A stretch of 62,717 nucleotides of DNA, from contig CBDFGT010000001.1 of the NCBI GenBank assembly GCA_965247225.1, positions 1 through 62,717 on the forward strand, in the 5' to 3' direction. The translations under genes were made by a program, and so were the position numbers. The notes beneath the pieces were generated by a model. It made no database searches and had not been told where the DNA came from. It was given only the letters and a program-made list of their open reading frames with translations. Positions 62,126 to 62,717 of this stretch are shown one piece after another. The DNA comes from CBDFGT01 sp965247225. GTDB taxonomy: Bacteria; Pseudomonadota; Alphaproteobacteria; Rhizobiales; Rhizobiaceae. Position 1 is the first letter of the stretch. The number at the start of each line of letters is the position of its first letter.

Positions 62126-62554
62126 AAGATCGGCATAACGAATGCTCAACACATTGGGATTACAAGGATAATCACAGCGTCGCACAGAGCATGGCTCACG
62201 CGGACGGGCATGAAGCCGTACTGAAGCCTTGAAGGCATCTCCACCAAATTTCAAATTTGACTCGGCCGTCGCCACCCAATGCGGTTGCTTGGTCTCGTGT
62301 CAAATACTCCACCGGTTTCAACCCTGTTACCGATGGCTACAGCTGCCGGCCAAATTCTCCCTGCCCGCCCTTGAATTTGGCCGGCTTTTTTCTCTGGTAT
62401 TGCCAGGAATAAAGTTTCCCACCTCCACGTGGTGGAAAGATGCCCGCTGTCTGTCACTGACCCTGACCAGACAGCGGGCTACTTTCGCAAGGACATGTTT
62501 CCCGTGGCCGCCCGCTCATTATCCGGCCCCGCGCACCGACAGAGGCAGTGTATT
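62126..62554. other. intergenic region after motD
   Basis: 429 bp (547 bp if the restored motD frame ends at 62007). It contains the terminator at 62345-62391; frames in it show no family signal. Confidence 0.5.
62345..62391 (+). terminator. Rho-independent terminator after the fliF-motD operon
   Basis: GCCGGCCAAATTC (62345-62357) and GAATTTGGCCGGC (62373-62385) form a perfect 13-bp stem with a 15-base loop, followed by TTTTTT. Confidence 0.9.
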
Positions 62555-62717
62555 TCAAATATCCACAATCGGTATGACGCCAAGCGTAATTGAGCGAATG
62601 ATTGCATTGGTCCGGTTCGAGGCATTCAGTTTTGTTGCCGCGTTGGTCAGGTAATGATTGACCGTGTGCTCCGACAGCCCTGTGATTTCAGCAATGTCGA
62701 TGCTCGTTTTCCCGCGC
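62555..62717 (-). CDS. LuxR-family regulator, C-terminal helix-turn-helix only (5' partial)
   Basis: The last 53 codons of a minus-strand gene that enters from the right edge. They read RGKTSIDIAEITGLSEHTVN then HYLTNAATKLNASNRTNAII, the LuxR/GerE DNA-binding domain, and stop at 62557-62555. In Rhizobiales the flagellar master regulators VisN and VisR are LuxR-type and lie in this cluster, so one of them is a fair guess. A quorum-sensing LuxR is the alternative, since the sensor half is outside the window. Confidence 0.8.
   Translation of the reverse strand, partial: RGKTSIDIAEITGLSEHTVNHYLTNAATKLNASNRTNAIIRSITLGVIPIVDI

Noticed and set aside
1..62717. CRISPR arrays, insertion sequences, integrases, rRNA or tRNA genes
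   Set aside because: No regular repeat-spacer pattern, transposase or integrase motif, or RNA gene fold was found on either strand by eye.

Overview
The window is a chromosomal segment of an alphaproteobacterium of the order Hyphomicrobiales (Rhizobiales), most likely from the Rhizobiaceae/Phyllobacteriaceae/Ahrensiaceae side. The evidence is the flagellar region: FlbT and FlaF, the regulator FtcR, the periplasmic motor proteins MotC, MotD and MotE, short flagellins of about 305 residues and the rhizobial gene order. No ribosomal or tRNA genes are present, so species level is out of reach.

Layout. (1) 1-6144: phosphonate use. The tail of a C-P lyase operon (DUF1045 2H phosphoesterase, phnM, phnN) converges with a phnD-phnC-phnE uptake operon whose phnE is frameshifted. 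A second phnM-type gene is divergent from phnD, and the gap between them holds Pho boxes facing both ways. (2) 6182-7372: an MFS transporter. (3) 7572-14102: a LacI-controlled sugar operon (regulator, binding protein, two permeases with the first one frameshifted, a GH32-like beta-propeller glycosidase, ATPase), with two identical operator palindromes in front. (4) 14437-17530: an arsenic operon, arsR (frameshifted)-arsC(LMW-PTP)-acr3-arsC(glutaredoxin type)-arsH. (5) 17721-19622: an alkaline-phosphatase-superfamily (LTA-synthase-like) membrane phosphotransferase with Pho-box-like repeats upstream. (6) 19982-27148: an accessory region, locally very AT-rich. It has an XRE regulator, a 65-residue helical protein, a 29-codon peptide gene followed by a SagB-type flavin dehydrogenase, two paralogous single-domain response regulators flanking a PAS-GGDEF cyclase, a PilZ protein, two orphan small genes, a molybdopterin-domain-like secreted protein and a stretch of almost 800 bp without a gene. 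(7) 27454-62125: a large flagellar and motility cluster in four main transcription units, plus two flagellin genes with terminators. The window closes with the C-terminal helix-turn-helix of a LuxR-family regulator, possibly VisN or VisR.

The most interesting locus is 19982-22281. A cysteine-free peptide of 29 codons with its own strong ribosome-binding site lies 41 bp upstream of a SagB-type dehydrogenase. Between them is an 11-bp hairpin with a GNRA loop, and its 3' arm contains the Shine-Dalgarno sequence of the dehydrogenase. Upstream, a divergent intergenic region carries two 19-bp direct repeats 31 bp apart and a CtrA-type box. This is a candidate minimal peptide-modification (RiPP-like) or peptide-signalling module. 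Function is inferred, not shown.

Four genes in otherwise intact operons (phnE, a sugar permease, arsR, motD) carry apparent single-base frameshifts. Three look like one extra base and one like a missing base. Either the read quality is imperfect or these are real lesions; raw reads would decide.
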